Part shown: positions 62,254-64,000 of the stretch, piece after piece
How the letters are laid out: every line of letters starts with the position of its first letter
Position numbering within the stretch: the first letter of the stretch is position 1
DNA from: Nissolia schottii
Taxonomy: Eukaryota; Streptophyta; Magnoliopsida; Fabales; Fabaceae
Assembly: GCA_003254905.1 (NCBI GenBank)
Contig: QANU01077392.1
Coordinates: 310,001 to 374,000 of the forward strand
Direction: 5' to 3'
DNA length: 64,000 nucleotides
Notes under the pieces: model-generated
What the model was told of the DNA's origin: nothing
Database searches by the model: none
The model's input: the letters and a program-made list of their open reading frames with translations, nothing else
Position numbers and translations under genes: made by a program

Positions 62254-63345
62254 ATACTATTCTCTCTTTTACAAACTCTAATTAGCATTCTATACCCAAA
62301 AAAGAAACACTCTGTATTTACATCCTTTTTAAGTTGATACATTTTGCTTTAAATGCTTTTATCAAGTTGGATTAAGTTAGCCTTACAATGCCTGATTGAA
62401 CCCTATATTGATTAAGTGTAACTTAAGATAAACAGTAACCTAAAGTCAAATCTATAAACATTGCAATGGTGGCGTATTCTAAGCCTAGAGCCTAGTGCAA
62501 GACTAACTATTTTTAAAAGGGAAGGGATCAAGACACTTTCCTAGTTGAAAATCAATAGCATCTAAGTAACTAATCGATGGAAGATTCAAGATTTTATTTT
62601 ATATTTGTGTTTTGCCAATGCAAGCATGTGTAGTAAGTTTCAATAACATTACAATTATTATGGAATAAGAACAATGGCCACATGATTAATTGAATTATTA
62701 CCTATATCATTTTACGATTTGATTTCATCTTATCAATGCCTCGATGTACATAACTTGGATTTGTCTTCTTTTCCATACAAAATTTTAAGATTGATACAAA
62801 ATAGAATGAGATGAGTGGAGTCTTGAAATTAGATTATTATTTTTATTATTTGGGTTTTATTCAACCGGTTAACTACTAATTGTTCAGAAATTTCAAAATG
62901 AGTTTCAATCATTTCATATCTTCAAGTTGCAAGAAGTTCAATTAGGTTGTAAAACAAGTCAAATTAAGCCCAATACAATATGATACCGTGCATTAGTTCA
63001 ACTAGGTTGTAAACATAATAAACTCATTTAAGAGTCGTCTAATGGTGACAGAGTAATCTACATGATGATATAGATTTAAACCTTGTCATCACCGATTTTT
63101 TTTTTTTTAAAATGTAAATGCAACATTTCAACTGATCAAGATACATTAATATTTCTTGCAGATACTAATCCACTATTGCTCTGTTAACCGTTTACTTACT
63201 CCTTTTAAAAGATAAACTAATTTCAAAGTTTTCCTATGCAAATGCAATTAGAAGGCTTAGTCATGGATATTTTATAAGAAGCATCACTAACGAGAAAGTT
63301 AAATTAATTTAGTATATGTAGCAAGTTTAACGGGATAATAATAAT

Positions 63346-63583
63346 TGTTAAAAATATTATCTGATTTATTTTAAATTGATCTAATATTTATTTAGTTTGA
63401 TTACTTTCGATTTATGTTGATTTTATATTTATATTCTGATTTTGTTTCATAGCCTATTTATAGGCACTTCTCATTGTATCAAAACACAACTATCAGTAAT
63501 ACAATATATTTTTTCTGAGTTATATTTCTTGCTTATTCCTTGTTTTTTGTTTATTTTTTATTGATCAATTATGAGACTTCACA
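63346..63583 (+). mobile_element. solo LTR of a copia-like element
   Basis: The segment starts TGTTAAAAATATTATCTGAT and ends GAGACTTCACA, with ATAAT on both sides (63341-63345 and 63584-63588). It contains a promoter-like CCTATTTATAGGC followed by CAATACAATATATTTTTTCTG, usual for small copia LTRs. The start resembles the LTRs at 26.2-27.3 kb read on their own strand. The right flank is an ATA repeat, so the duplication could be chance. Confidence 0.6.
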
Positions 63584-63588
63584 ATAAT

Positions 63589-64000
63589 AATAATAATAAT
63601 AGTATATGCACAACATTAAGTTAGTTACACTTGTTAATTTTTTTGCTGAACTTCATTTTTATAGACAAGAAAATAGAATATATTAACCTTTCGGCATGTT
63701 GGAAGAACTAATCATGTGAGCTATTAATGAGTGACATGAAATTTAGCGCTCTAGATTGATGCTTAGTATTGGTTTTCAATGGGCCCACTTATAATTACAA
63801 AAATGTGACTATATTTATTTTATATAAAATAATGTGTCAACTTATATTTCATTTATCATTACACAATATCTCATTAAGATATCTGCTCTTTAAAATATTA
63901 TCCACAGATAAATAAAAAATGAGCAGACATAATTCTATATAAAATTAATACATATAACGCAACTCATAAAACTAAACACCTCATCACAATAGTTTACAAG
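63589..64000. other. window end, AT-rich intergenic DNA
   Basis: I see no feature beyond the (ATA)n tail next to the solo LTR. Confidence 0.5.

Larger units (their letters stand above)
60779..63340. other. gene-free repeat-rich DNA
   Basis: No coding exon recognised. It holds a SINE-like segment, a pair of direct repeats and a Stowaway-like MITE, each listed. The rest is AT-rich. Confidence 0.5.

Overview
This is a 64-kb piece of a plant nuclear chromosome, from a eudicot and probably a legume; I cannot name the species. The evidence is the AT-rich intergenic DNA packed with decayed transposons, short GT-AG introns in interrupted genes, TTTAGGG-type telomere motifs, and plant-only families (HD2-type histone deacetylase, cellulose synthase-like A). 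The long open frames on both strands do not represent genes; the real genes had to be assembled from exons.

Layout. 1-21.9 kb has no intact gene. It holds microsatellites, small hAT-type elements (about 3.4 and 6.6 kb), an RNase H-like fossil (10.5 kb) and a degenerate Ty1/copia element with both LTRs (12.6-15.7 kb). 22.2-23.2 kb carries a two-exon At4g22758-like (DUF7054) gene, plus strand. 24.5-27.3 kb holds a 1.1-kb hAT-type element with a perfect 8-bp target duplication, then a TRIM-sized copia-type element on the minus strand. 29.4-32.0 kb is a nine-exon HD2-type histone deacetylase gene, plus strand. 38.2-40.0 kb is a four-coding-exon U2AF35 splicing-factor gene, minus strand, with a tRNA-Leu-like gene just upstream on the other strand. 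43.4-50.8 kb is a nine-exon CSLA glucomannan synthase gene, minus strand. 51.3-64 kb is gene-free and rich in transposons, including a probable LTR insertion inside an older hAT-type element.

The protein genes look independently controlled housekeeping or cell-wall genes, not a pathway cluster: chromatin and nucleolar regulation (HD2), 3' splice-site recognition (U2AF35), hemicellulose synthesis in the Golgi (CSLA) and one protein of unknown function.

The most notable observation is intron 3 of the HD2 gene. The reading frame can only be joined by an AT-AC intron of the U12 (minor spliceosome) type: a perfect ATATCCTT donor, a TTTCTTTAAC branch site and an AC 3' end. Standard GT-AG gene prediction would truncate or misassemble this gene.
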